A DNA stretch of 64,000 nucleotides, taken from Psychrobacter sp. LV10R520-6. Lineage in GTDB: Bacteria; Pseudomonadota; Gammaproteobacteria; Pseudomonadales; Moraxellaceae. This document shows, in pieces, positions 19,362 through 27,846 of the stretch. The position numbers and the translations under genes were made by a program. The notes under the pieces were generated by a model. The model did no database searches, was not told the DNA's origin, and was given only the letters and a program-made list of their open reading frames with translations. Numbering within the stretch: the first letter of the stretch is position 1; each line of letters opens with the position of its first letter. The DNA lies in contig NZ_LT900024.1 of NCBI RefSeq assembly GCF_900182925.1, positions 1,054,001 to 1,118,000 on the forward strand, given 5' to 3'.

Positions 19362-19398
19362 TATAAAGGACATGGCCATCTGCGCTATGTCCTTTATA
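19362..19398 (+). promoter_or_regulatory. Intercistronic hairpin between binding protein 2 and cysT
   Basis: TATAAAGGACAT (19362-19373) and ATGTCCTTTATA (19387-19398) pair perfectly over 12 bp with a 13-nt loop. No T run follows, so a full terminator is unlikely. A processing or stability element that keeps the binding-protein message more abundant than the permease message is the simplest reading. Confidence 0.6.
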
Positions 19399-19474
19399 CC
19401 GTAAGCCTTCTAATAATACCTGTACAACATGGTTTTTACGATAAACACCATCAGTTAGGCAATAGGACATCATT

Positions 19475-20359
19475 ATGAGTGCAACAACTTCTCCTGCCAG
19501 CAACAAACCTAATAAAAAAGGCTGGCTGACTCGCATGCGCCAGCGTAATGTGCTGCCAGGGTTTGGGCTGAGTATGGGTATAACGGTCTTTAGCTTGTCG
19601 TTATTGGTGGTACTACCGTTTGCAATGATGGCTTATACCACAACCCAGATGGGCTGGATGGGATTTTGGGAAACCATTACCCAGCCGCGGGTCACCGCTG
19701 CTATCAAACTGAGCTTATGGATGTCCTTCTTAGCGATGTTGACCAATATGGTATTTGGCACGCTGGTGGCGTGGGTATTGGTGCGTTATGAATTTTGGGG
19801 TAAGTCGTTGATTAACGCCTTGGTCGATTTGCCTTTTGCGCTACCGACCGCAGTGACGGGTATATCTCTTGCGACTTTATATGCGCCGAATGGTCTCATT
19901 GGGCAGTGGTTTGAAAAGTTTGATATACAAGTGGCTTTTACCCCTATAGGGATTTGGTTGGCACTGGTTGTTGTAAGCTTCCCTTTTATTGTGCGTGCCG
20001 TCCAGCCAGTATTGGCAGAATTATCGGTTGAATTTGAAGAGGCGTCTGCGGTACTAGGGGCGAATCGTTTAGCCACTTTTCGTAAGGTTCTTTTACCGGA
20101 GATGCTACCCGCATTATTAATGGGCGCTGGCATGATGTTTGCGCGCGCGACTGGCGAGTATGGTTCAGTGATTTTTATTGCTGGTAATATTCCGATGGAG
20201 TCTGAAATTCTACCGCTTATCATTATTGGTAAATTGGAGCAATTTGATATTCAAGGGGCCTCAGCGGTGGCGTTGTTTATGCTGATGATCTCGTTCGTGA
20301 TTTTATTAACCATTAATATAGTACAGTGGAAACTGTCGCGCCGCGTAGGAGCTCGCTAA
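19475..20359 (+). CDS. cysT: Sulfate/thiosulfate ABC transporter permease CysT
   Basis: Inner-membrane permease of the sulfate importer, 294 residues with about six to seven hydrophobic segments. It carries the ABC permease loop EEASAVLGANRLATFRKVLLPEMLPALLMG and the family segment ARATGEYGSVIFIAGNIP. It is the first of the permease pair; its stop is one base from the cysW start. The whole import cassette (two binding proteins, T, W, A) reads in one direction. Confidence 0.95.
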   Translation: MSATTSPASNKPNKKGWLTRMRQRNVLPGFGLSMGITVFSLSLLVVLPFAMMAYTTTQMGWMGFWETITQPRVTAAIKLSLWMSFLAMLTNMVFGTLVAWVLVRYEFWGKSLINALVDLPFALPTAVTGISLATLYAPNGLIGQWFEKFDIQVAFTPIGIWLALVVVSFPFIVRAVQPVLAELSVEFEEASAVLGANRLATFRKVLLPEMLPALLMGAGMMFARATGEYGSVIFIAGNIPMESEILPLIIIGKLEQFDIQGASAVALFMLMISFVILLTINIVQWKLSRRVGAR

Positions 20360-20360
20360 G

Positions 20361-21281
20361 ATGCAAATAGCCAATAGCTATGACTACCAAAGCAATCCCG
20401 CGACCAAAGATACACCATGGATCAGACGCACCTTTATTATCATTGCCGTCTTGTTTATGATTATCATGTTAGTGGTGCCGTTGCTAGCGGTGTTTTATGA
20501 GGCCTTAAAAGGCGGCTGGCAGCTTTATATTGCCTCGCTTGTCGACCCAGAAGCGCTACAAGCGATTAAGCTAACCCTAATTACTGCCGCTATTGTATTA
20601 CCTATTAATATGGTGATGGGGGTAGCGATAGCGTGGCTAGTGACCCGTTATCAATTTAGAGGTAAGCAGTTAGTCACGACCTTGCTTGATTTACCATTTT
20701 CGGTATCGCCGGTAGTCGCTGGTTTAATGTTTATCCTATTGTTCGGTCTCAACTCTACCGTTGGCGGCTGGCTGGAAAGCATGGGAATACAAATCATTTA
20801 TGCGGTTCCTGGTATTGTCTTAGCAACGTTATTTGTGACCTTTCCCTTTGTGGCGCGTGAGTTGATACCCTTGATGCAAACCCAAGGCGATTCTGAGGAG
20901 CAGGCGGCATTGACGCTAGGCGCCACCGGTTGGCAGACATTTTGGCATATAACCTTACCTAATATTAAATGGGCCTTGTTATATGGTTTGATTTTGACCA
21001 ACGCACGGGCGATGGGTGAGTTTGGGGCGGTGAGTGTGGTATCTGGTCACATTCGCGGCGAGACCAACACTATGCCGCTATTGGTTGAGGTTGCTTATAA
21101 TGATTATAACTTTACCGCCGCCTTTGCTTTATCAAGCTTACTGGCTGGTTTAGCACTGATTACGCTGCTAGTACAGCAATTAATGACCAAGCTACAAGAG
21201 CGCAAATTCGCCAAATCCGAGCGGCTGGCAAGTGCGCCTGAGCTACCAGTGAGCGCCAATGCAACGGTTGATAAGAAATAG
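20361..21281 (+). CDS. cysW: Sulfate/thiosulfate ABC transporter permease CysW
   Basis: Second permease subunit, 306 residues, paralogous to CysT. The coupling loop reads EEQAALTLGATGWQTFWHITLPNIKWALLYG, followed by ARAMGEFGAVSVVSGHIRGETNTMPL. It starts one base after the cysT stop, so translation is probably coupled. The C-terminus is a polar tail of about 35 residues. A 143-nt gap separates it from cysA. Confidence 0.95.
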   Translation: MQIANSYDYQSNPATKDTPWIRRTFIIIAVLFMIIMLVVPLLAVFYEALKGGWQLYIASLVDPEALQAIKLTLITAAIVLPINMVMGVAIAWLVTRYQFRGKQLVTTLLDLPFSVSPVVAGLMFILLFGLNSTVGGWLESMGIQIIYAVPGIVLATLFVTFPFVARELIPLMQTQGDSEEQAALTLGATGWQTFWHITLPNIKWALLYGLILTNARAMGEFGAVSVVSGHIRGETNTMPLLVEVAYNDYNFTAAFALSSLLAGLALITLLVQQLMTKLQERKFAKSERLASAPELPVSANATVDKK

Positions 21282-21424
21282 CAGTGCTGACTGAGAATTT
21301 GGAGCATCAACAACAGCTACATCCTTAGTCAGTTTTCACACTATTTAACTATTTATCAAACCATTTGCTAGATCATAAAAAGCTAACAAAAGAATCAATA
21401 AGAGACATTAAAAGGGATATTGCT

Positions 21425-22147
21425 ATGAGCATCGAGATTAGGAACGTTAATAAAACCTTTGGCGACTTCACCGCCCTTAATGATATCAATGTCACCGTAC
21501 CAACCGGTAAGATGACTACCTTATTGGGTCCTTCTGGTTGTGGTAAAACCACTTTGCTGCGTATCATTGCAGGGTTAGAATACGCAGACTCAGGGCAAAT
21601 ATCGTTTGATGAAGTCGATGTCACTAATACGCCCGTACAAAAGCGCCATATCGGTTTTATGTTTCAGAACTATGCGCTGTTCCGTCATAAAAACATCGCC
21701 GAGAACGTGGCGTTTGGGCTGACTTTATTACCCAAAAACGAGCGACCGAGCAAAGCCGATATTAATAAGCGCGTTGCGGAACTATTAGACTTAGTACAAT
21801 TACCGCAGATTGCGAACGCTTATCCGCATCAGCTCTCAGGCGGTCAGCGTCAACGTATTGCACTGGCGCGTGCGCTCGCGGTAAAGCCAAAGCTATTATT
21901 ACTCGATGAGCCGTTTGGCGCGCTTGATGCTAAGGTACGTAAAGAGCTGCGCACTTGGCTAAAAGATATCCATCATGAGCTGGGTATTACCAGCATCATG
22001 GTTACTCATGATCAAGAGGAAGCGCGTGCCGTATCCGATGAGATTGTGGTCATGAATCAGGGCCGTGTTGAGCAAGTAGGGACTCCAGAGTCATTGTTTC
22101 ACAATCCATCCAACGCCTTTGTCAGTGACTTTTTAGACTTGGTTTAG
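21425..22147 (+). CDS. cysA: Sulfate/thiosulfate ABC transporter ATPase CysA, short form
   Basis: Nucleotide-binding subunit. Walker [11 protein letters not shown]-loop [11 protein letters not shown], signature [15 protein letters not shown], Walker [13 protein letters not shown] and the switch His in MVTHDQEEA are all present. The ATG at 21425 ([12 protein letters not shown]) is preferred over the upstream in-frame codon because it matches family starts and follows AAAAGGG. At 240 residues it stops just after FVSDFLDLV, where E. coli CysA (about 365 residues) continues into its regulatory C-terminal domain. Nothing after the stop looks coding, and a terminator follows, so this is a clean short form. 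Confidence 0.93.
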   Translation: MSIEIRNVNKTFGDFTALNDINVTVPTGKMTTLLGPSGCGKTTLLRIIAGLEYADSGQISFDEVDVTNTPVQKRHIGFMFQNYALFRHKNIAENVAFGLTLLPKNERPSKADINKRVAELLDLVQLPQIANAYPHQLSGGQRQRIALARALAVKPKLLLLDEPFGALDAKVRKELRTWLKDIHHELGITSIMVTHDQEEARAVSDEIVVMNQGRVEQVGTPESLFHNPSNAFVSDFLDLV

Positions 22148-22168
22148 CTTTTGCTTTAATCACGCATT

Positions 22169-22218
22169 AAACAGCATAAAAAAAGACCTATATTTATAGG
22201 TCTTTTTTTATGCTGTTT
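22169..22218. terminator. Bidirectional terminator between cysA and the ArsR-type gene
   Basis: Perfect 23-bp stem (22169-22191 with 22196-22218) around a 4-nt loop. The upper stem is GACCTAT/ATAGGTC, and A and T tracts sit inside the stem. It serves the convergent cysA and arsR-type transcripts. Confidence 0.92.
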
Positions 22219-22254
22219 GGTTTTTATGCAGCGCAGAATAAATGTGCTAAAAGC

Positions 22255-22578
22255 CTAAGCCAGCCACTGACGTTTATCCGCTTGTTCAAGTAACGTCTGG
22301 TAAGTGGTCTCTAAGACATCTTGACACCATACTGGTAGGTCGTCTGCCACCTCATACCACATCCAAGTACCATCACGCACACAACTGAGAATCCCTAACT
22401 TTTTGAGATGATTCAAGTGCCGCGATATCGTCGGCTGTGGCTGGTCAAGCATGTCAACCAACTCACCCACACAGCGTGCTTGTTTTTTGAATAGTATTTG
22501 AAAAATCCTTAAGCGAGTTGGATCAGACAACACTTTAAATAAATCAAGGGGCTGAATGGTAAAGTTATTATCAGGCAT
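22255..22578 (-). CDS. ArsR/SmtB-family transcriptional regulator
   Basis: A 107-residue winged-helix repressor. The helix-turn-helix is clear: FKVLSDPTRLRIFQILF, then DQPQPTISRHLNHLKKLGIL and the wing VRDGTWMWYEVADDLPVWC. The ATG at 22578 is preferred over a TTG four codons upstream. The ArsR metal motif ELCVCEL corresponds here to ARCVGEL, so only one of the two cysteines is kept. Two more cysteines sit in LSCVRDG and PVWCQD. The ligand (metal, sulfur species or none) is therefore unclear. It is convergent with cysA, and no target operon is obvious. Confidence 0.85.
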   Translation of the reverse strand: MPDNNFTIQPLDLFKVLSDPTRLRIFQILFKKQARCVGELVDMLDQPQPTISRHLNHLKKLGILSCVRDGTWMWYEVADDLPVWCQDVLETTYQTLLEQADKRQWLA

Positions 22579-22707
22579 AAGAAATTCCAAATATTAGTTG
22601 TATTGCCACGCCCAGTGATCTCTTACCATTAGCCATTTTATCTATCGGTTAAATGACTGGGAAACTCAAGAAGAGAGCGTATCGAATGCGATGAAACATA
22701 AAAAATT

Positions 22708-22730
22708 GTAATGAAGAGTATGACGATTGG
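22708..22730 (+). repeat. 23-nt exact copy of part of bfrB
   Basis: The same 23 nt, starting GTAATGAAGAGTATGACG, occur at 24752-24774 inside bfrB, where they encode the NEEYDDW segment. Here they are intergenic; the plus strand reads NEEYDDWDY followed by a stop. Read on the minus strand they fall about 130 nt upstream of the ArsR-type start and would be perfectly complementary to bfrB mRNA. Confidence 0.85.
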
Positions 22731-23156
22731 GATTACTAGATATACTATTTTATGACGTGCAAGATACCTATGTAAGCAGTCATACCACGTTCTTAGACAA
22801 CTAAAACACATATCAATCTATTAATCCTGAACAGTTAATATATCATCAATAGTGAACAATATCGATTAATAAAGGGTCTAATTTACCTTTTATCGACATA
22901 TTACTACCTTCCGTCGACATTTACTATCACAACTGTTCACAAAAATAGGGCCACAGTAACATTGAACGTTACTTGTAATTAATTGCTCTTTACTCTAGCA
23001 AGTTTGCGTGAATAACGTCCTGATAAATGGCCGTACTAATGAACAAAAAAATTGTAAACGGCCCTTTATCACTAACAAGTTTATGATTGATAAATTTGTC
23101 ATTCGCAACCAATAAATCTATGACTGATAAATTGTCTAAAAGTTATTGTAAATAGT

Positions 23157-23175
23157 AATAATTATCGTTATTATA
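23157..23175. promoter_or_regulatory. Putative Fur box upstream of bfd
   Basis: AATAATTATCGTTATTATA matches the classical 19-bp Fur consensus at 13 positions by hand alignment. It lies 145 bp upstream of bfd, and bfd is a common Fur target. The AT-rich background lowers certainty. Confidence 0.45.
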
Positions 23176-23319
23176 TGAAAAATAAATCAAGAATGCTAAG
23201 ATATTGATAGTTAAGTAACTTATTTTTCTTTAAGCTTTGTCTATATGGTCATTAAGTATCCAATATACAACCTCAGCTTAAAGAATCATTGAAAGTAGCA
23301 CTCAGAGTAGGACAAGCAC

Positions 23320-23511
23320 ATGTACGTATGCATCTGTAATGACGTAAAAGAAAAGCAAATTCAGGCCGCTATTGCTTCAGGTATCGATACCCTTGATGGC
23401 TTAAAAGACACGCTTGATGTTGCAACTTGCTGTGGATGCTGTGAGCCCATGGTCAATGATTACCTAGACGAGCATCAGGCCAAACTTGAGGTCTTAGCTT
23501 ATGCCGTTTAA
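23320..23511 (+). CDS. bfd: Bacterioferritin-associated ferredoxin
   Basis: A 63-residue [2Fe-2S] protein that donates electrons to bacterioferritin to release stored iron. The ligands appear in the expected pattern, Cys4 and Cys6 in MYVCICNDV and the pair inside TCCGCCEP. It is about the usual length for the family. It lies directly upstream of two bacterioferritin genes on the same strand, which matches its role. Iron-repressed expression through the upstream Fur-like site is likely but unproven. The 295-bp gap after it shows no gene. Confidence 0.93.
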   Translation: MYVCICNDVKEKQIQAAIASGIDTLDGLKDTLDVATCCGCCEPMVNDYLDEHQAKLEVLAYAV

Positions 23512-23806
23512 GCACTATCGTCTTAGGTCGGCTTAGACTGCTTTTATCGCCACTTCCTAAAGTCTTTATTTCCTAAATTTGCATTGAGTCTCTATTGGCA
23601 ACGCTAGCTAATCATGATTCTTAATCGGCATCTTATTGTTAGTTCATAATATTACAAGCTATACAGGGCCTGTATGCTACTATATCTGTCTCATATTGTA
23701 AGACGTTTATTGATTTTGATTGATCAGTTTATCGACAGTGCTGTTCTTATATGAACTATTATGAATGGAAGGTAATCTGTAAAATAAAAGTATAGGAGTG
23801 TACGTT

Positions 23807-24295
23807 ATGATAGGCAGCCCAAAAGTTATTGATTATTTAAACTTCTTGTTAGGTGGTGAGCTTGCCGCACGTGACCAGTATTTTATCCATTCTGAGATGT
23901 ATGCTGAATGGCATTATGGCAAGCTGTACGATCGTATTAGCCATGAGATGACGGACGAGACCTTGCATGCACAGGCTATCATCCGTCGTCTCTTAATGCT
24001 TGGTGGCACGCCTAAAATGAGCGTTGATGGCATTCATATCGGCAAAACGGTACCAGAGATGTTGCAGCTAGATCTTAATCTTGAATATCAAGTACAACAG
24101 CACTTAAAAAACGGTATTGCCCTATGTGAAGCAGAACGTGACTATGTGACCCGCGAGATGTTGGTTGTCCAGCTCAGAGATACTGAAGAAGATCATGCCC
24201 ATTGGCTTGAGCAGCAGCTACGTCTTATCGATATGATTGGTCTGCCTAATTACCTACAAAGTCAAATGGCTGAAGTATCGCCTAATCTTGCCTAA
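23807..24295 (+). CDS. bfrA: Bacterioferritin subunit with ferroxidase site, lacking the haem Met
   Basis: A 162-residue four-helix bacterioferritin subunit. All di-iron ferroxidase ligands are present: Glu18, Glu51, His54, Glu93, Glu127 and His130. The haem-ligating Met52 of other bacterioferritins is Thr52. The start at 23807 is chosen because AGGAG lies 8 nt before it; the GTG three codons earlier would overlap that site. It is followed 80 bp later by a second subunit with the opposite pattern. A mixed-subunit shell, as known for BfrA/BfrB of Neisseria gonorrhoeae and Pseudomonas putida, is likely. Confidence 0.92.
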   Translation: MIGSPKVIDYLNFLLGGELAARDQYFIHSEMYAEWHYGKLYDRISHEMTDETLHAQAIIRRLLMLGGTPKMSVDGIHIGKTVPEMLQLDLNLEYQVQQHLKNGIALCEAERDYVTREMLVVQLRDTEEDHAHWLEQQLRLIDMIGLPNYLQSQMAEVSPNLA

Positions 24296-24375
24296 TAACT
24301 AAGACCCAAATTGTGGGTTTTGCTAGGTGAGTCATGACATTTAAAAGCTAAGGTAATAATAGAGGGAGAGCGATT

Positions 24376-24858
24376 ATGAAAGGTGATAAAGACGTTATTC
24401 GCGCACTTAACAAAGTGCTGGGACAGTCACTGATAGCCATCAATCAGTATTTTTTGCATGCTCGTATAGCACGGCATTGGGGTCTTGAATCACTTAATGA
24501 CTCGCTATACCATCAGTCTATTCAAGAGATGAAATGGTCAGATGATTTGATTGAGCGCATTTTATTATTAGAAGGTCTACCAAATTTACAAGATTTGGGT
24601 AAAGTGCTTATCGGTGAAGATGTACCAGAGATTATTAACTGTAATTTGCGGTTAGAGAAGCAAAAATTCGCTATTATCACTGAGGCCATCACGCTATGTG
24701 AAGAGCGTCATGATTATGTCTCACGCCAGCTATTAGTCAAACTTAAAGACGGTAATGAAGAGTATGACGATTGGCTAGAGACTCAAGAAGACTTGATTAA
24801 GGACGTTGGGGTACAGAATTATATTCAATCACAGATGGGTGATGATAAAGCGCCTTAA
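24376..24858 (+). CDS. bfrB: Bacterioferritin subunit with haem Met, ferroxidase site lost
   Basis: A 160-residue bacterioferritin subunit. The haem ligand Met52 is present in QEMKW, but several ferroxidase ligands are replaced: Ser18 for Glu, Trp54 for His, Asn127 for Glu and Tyr130 for His. Only Glu51 and Glu94 remain. It should therefore bind haem at the subunit interface and accept electrons from Bfd, leaving iron oxidation to its partner. A good purine-rich site (GAGGGAGAG) precedes the ATG. A 23-nt piece of this gene is copied upstream of the ArsR-type gene. A terminator follows. Confidence 0.92.
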   Translation: MKGDKDVIRALNKVLGQSLIAINQYFLHARIARHWGLESLNDSLYHQSIQEMKWSDDLIERILLLEGLPNLQDLGKVLIGEDVPEIINCNLRLEKQKFAIITEAITLCEERHDYVSRQLLVKLKDGNEEYDDWLETQEDLIKDVGVQNYIQSQMGDDKAP

Positions 24859-24898
24859 TGTTAAAGCGAACTAGAGCAGTCAGACTTTAGTCAAACTT

Positions 24899-24940
24899 GC
24901 CAGCATGTGTTTTTTATATAAAGCACTCGCTGGCTTTTTT
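24899..24940 (+). terminator. Terminator after bfrB
   Basis: GCCAGC (24899-24904) pairs with GCTGGC (24929-24934), extended past a small internal mismatch by GTG/CAC and followed by six T. It separates bfrB from the convergent MFS gene. Confidence 0.75.
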
Positions 24941-24994
24941 AGGTCTAAAATTTGCTAAATACGGATAAGGGAAATTGCCTTAAACCTTAATGTA

Positions 24995-26371
24995 TCAATA
25001 CAAACCGCGGCCATCTTCAGGTTTTAGACGTAAGAAGCACAGCCCTGAGAGAATAGTGAGGATGCCCAGTACCCAGTAAGTGGTTTGAAATGCCGTCAAG
25101 ATATCAAGCTGTAGACGCTCACGTAGTAAGTTGAGCATTGCCGCGCCAAAGGCAATGCCGAAGCTAATGGCCAGTTGTTGATTAACTGCCATGAGACTGT
25201 TGCCGCTACTAGTCTGCGTTCCTTCTAGGTCGCCAATGGTAATGGTATTCATAGCACTAAATTGCATGGAGTTACAAGCGCCCATTACCGTCAAAACAGG
25301 GATGAACCATGGCCACTGTGAGGCATCATTAAACTGTGCCAAAACGATAATTAATACACCCATTAAAAAGGTGTTATAGACCAGCACCTTGCGATAGCTA
25401 TAGCGCTGAATGATTTTGCTGACCCAAGGTTTAACGCCTATAGCGCCAACAGCGATAGGGGCAAGTAGCCAACCTGCCTGCGAGGGAGAGTATTCAAACA
25501 CCACTTGTAGCAACAGCGGCAGTAAAAACGGAACCGCACTAATACCAAGGCGGGTAAATAAGTTACCAGTAATACCAATGCGAAAGGTACGAATATTAAA
25601 TAAGCTCAAAGGAAATAGTGGTGCTTGCCGACGTTTGGCATGCCAAATGTAGCCACCTATCAGTACCGTTGCTGCTAGTGCTAACAACAAGCCATACAAG
25701 CCACGGCCCGTTTGCGCGCCAAACTCAACCGCTAGCGTAAACCCACAAGCCGCCGCTGCAAATAACAAAAATCCCGCCCAATCCAGACGTTTGGTATCTT
25801 CATATAGTGCCGGTACCAGCTTTTTGGCCATGATAAAACCCACTATGCCCATTGGAACATTAATCAAAAATATCCAATGCCAACTGGCGTACTGCACTAT
25901 ATAGCCGCCCAGTAGTGGCCCTACTAATGGGGCAATCAATGCGGGAATTACCGCAAAGTTCATCACGGTCAACAGCTTGTTGCGGGGATAGGATTTAACC
26001 AAAATCAAGCGGGCAACGGGTGTCATCATCGCGCCGCCAATGCCTTGTACAATACGCGAGCCAATTAATAAGTCTAAAGTAGGTGAGGCGGCACACAGCA
26101 GCGAGCCAATACAGAAGATAATAATCGCCGATAAGAATACCCGCCGTGTGCCATATTTGTCTGCTAAAAAGCCACTAATGGGAATGAAAATAGCCAAGGT
26201 TAAGGCATAGCTAATCACTGCCCACTGCATTTTTAGAGGCGATTCGCCAAGCGCTTGTGCCATTTGCGGCAGCGAGGTGTTTAAGATAGTGGCATCTAAA
26301 ATCTGCATAAACAGTGCCACTGCTAGCACGTAGGGTAGATATTTATTTTGTGTTGCTGTTAGTGTCACCAT
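24995..26371 (-). CDS. MFS drug exporter, DHA2 (EmrB/QacA, MdtD-like) family
   Basis: An inner-membrane proton-coupled efflux protein of about 458 residues with roughly 14 hydrophobic segments. Motif A reads GFLADKYGTRRVF. Motif C reads GPLLGGYIVQYASWHWIFLINVP, the mark of the antiporter group. The opening LDATILNTSLPQMAQALGESP is typical of DHA2 members. The ATG at 26371 is preferred over a GTG seven codons earlier. No adjacent membrane-fusion or outer-membrane gene is present. The substrate cannot be predicted. It is convergent with bfrB. Confidence 0.88.
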   Translation of the reverse strand: MVTLTATQNKYLPYVLAVALFMQILDATILNTSLPQMAQALGESPLKMQWAVISYALTLAIFIPISGFLADKYGTRRVFLSAIIIFCIGSLLCAASPTLDLLIGSRIVQGIGGAMMTPVARLILVKSYPRNKLLTVMNFAVIPALIAPLVGPLLGGYIVQYASWHWIFLINVPMGIVGFIMAKKLVPALYEDTKRLDWAGFLLFAAAACGFTLAVEFGAQTGRGLYGLLLALAATVLIGGYIWHAKRRQAPLFPLSLFNIRTFRIGITGNLFTRLGISAVPFLLPLLLQVVFEYSPSQAGWLLAPIAVGAIGVKPWVSKIIQRYSYRKVLVYNTFLMGVLIIVLAQFNDASQWPWFIPVLTVMGACNSMQFSAMNTITIGDLEGTQTSSGNSLMAVNQQLAISFGIAFGAAMLNLLRERLQLDILTAFQTTYWVLGILTILSGLCFLRLKPEDGRGLY

Positions 26372-26704
26372 ACTGACATCACCATCTCTCACATTAAGGC
26401 TGTGGCGGTCTAGATATTACGCCAATAAATAATATCTTAATGACCGCACTTTTATAAAACATCATCCTATTGATTGTCCGTAGTATAAGAACAACTTAGG
26501 TCTAATTAAAGACAAGCAAAGTAACCGTATGCTCTGTTTATAAATCCCTACACTAGTTACATGAGAGGACTTTAACAGGCTGGCAGGCATTCGTTATAGT
26601 GAGACCTCTCTTTATTTGATAATAAACGTAATATAGAAAGCTTTAATTTTTAATAAAACCGTAACGCCAATTACAAAACCACCTATAAAATCAAAGAATA
26701 TCTT
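26372..26704. other. Intergenic region between MFS exporter and GST
   Basis: 333 bp of AT-rich sequence between two divergent genes. Promoters for both are expected here. I see no gene, strong repeat or recognisable operator. Confidence 0.4.
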
Positions 26705-27586
26705 ATGAGTAACGATAACAACCACTCTACTAACAATACTAATTCACAGGACGATACCTATACGCTGCCTAAGGTTTGGACGCAAGATAAAGACAATGGT
26801 GGCAAGTTTTCTAGTATTAATCGTCCAACGGCTGGCGCGCGCCACGAGCAAGTCCTACCGGTAGGTGAGGCGCCGTTGCAGCTGTACTCATTGAACACGC
26901 CTAATGGAGTGAAGGTAAACATCCTACTAGAAGAGTTAGCAGAGCTTGAGATAAAAGGAGCTGAATACGATGCCTATAAAATCGATATCTCTGAAGGCGA
27001 TCAATTTGGTTCAGGGTTTGTAGAGATTAATCCCAATTCTAAAATTCCGGCGCTGGTCGATCATTCTGCTGTAACGGATGCTGACACTGGTTTTGAAAAT
27101 AAAGCTGGCAAGCCTATTGAAATTTTTGAGTCCGGGGCGATTTTATTGTATTTAGCTGAAAAATTTGGCAAATTTATACCGATGATGCAAGGCGGGGCGC
27201 GGGCAGAATGTTTGTCTTGGCTAATGTGGCAGATGGGAAGCGCGCCGTTCTTAGGTGGCGGCTTTGGGCATTTTTATGCTTACGCACCCGAACCCATGGA
27301 ATATCCGATTGATCGCTATACCATGGAGACCAAACGCCAACTTGATGTCCTAGATACTCATCTAAAAAATAGCGAGTATATGTGCGGTAATGATGAAGCA
27401 GACTATAACATTGCTGATATCATTATTTGGGCGTGGTACGGCCAGCTAGTACTTGGTAAGCTCTACGATGCCGCTGAATTCTTACAAGTTAATGACTATA
27501 AACATGTCCAACGTTGGGCTAAGAAAATAGCTGAACGTCCCGCAGTAAAACGTGGAGTAGTATTAGACTTAAAACCTATTGCTTAA
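26705..27586 (+). CDS. yghU: Glutathione S-transferase, YghU-like (nu class)
   Basis: A thiol-dependent oxidoreductase/peroxidase-type GST of 293 residues, about the length of E. coli YghU (288). The N-terminal thioredoxin fold shows LYSLNTPNGVKVNILLEEL, where the Thr-Pro-Asn loop is typical of the nu class, then EINPNSKIPALVD and the glutathione-site ESGAILLYLAEKFGKF. The helical C-terminal domain has LMWQMGSAPFLGGGFGHFYAYAPE and ADIIIWAWYG. It sits alone between a divergent exporter and a DUF1176 gene. Confidence 0.9.
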   Translation: MSNDNNHSTNNTNSQDDTYTLPKVWTQDKDNGGKFSSINRPTAGARHEQVLPVGEAPLQLYSLNTPNGVKVNILLEELAELEIKGAEYDAYKIDISEGDQFGSGFVEINPNSKIPALVDHSAVTDADTGFENKAGKPIEIFESGAILLYLAEKFGKFIPMMQGGARAECLSWLMWQMGSAPFLGGGFGHFYAYAPEPMEYPIDRYTMETKRQLDVLDTHLKNSEYMCGNDEADYNIADIIIWAWYGQLVLGKLYDAAEFLQVNDYKHVQRWAKKIAERPAVKRGVVLDLKPIA

Positions 27587-27631
27587 CTGATAATTAATAG
27601 GTTTATATCAGTAATAGTAACGGTTTTAACA

Positions 27632-27671
27632 GTAAGATTGATAAGTAAACTGCTTATCAACCTTACTTTTT
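27632..27671 (+). terminator. Terminator after the GST gene
   Basis: GTAAGATTGATAAG (27632-27645) pairs with CTTATCAACCTTAC (27653-27666), 14 bp with one mismatch and a 7-nt loop, then five T. Confidence 0.8.
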
Positions 27672-27846
27672 ACGAGCAACAGATACATAAATATTTACAC
27701 AAACGAATATATATCTGCTACTTGTTTGCGTTTTTACATAATGCTACATTGGCATAACAGATAGAAACACTGCTGGGTTAAGATAGTTACCCGTTGTCTC
27801 TGCAAAGGGCAGGCGTCTGTATTTTCCTTATTTGTGAGTAATGCTT

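Larger units (their letters stand above)
22579..23319. promoter_or_regulatory. Long intergenic region between the ArsR-type gene and bfd
   Basis: 741 bp, AT-rich, with no convincing gene. It contains a 23-nt exact copy of a piece of bfrB (22708-22730) in the leader of the ArsR-type gene. It also holds inverted GTGAACA/TGTTCAC words near 22850-22940 and a Fur-like palindrome at 23157-23175 ahead of bfd. Promoters for both flanking genes must lie here. Confidence 0.55.
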
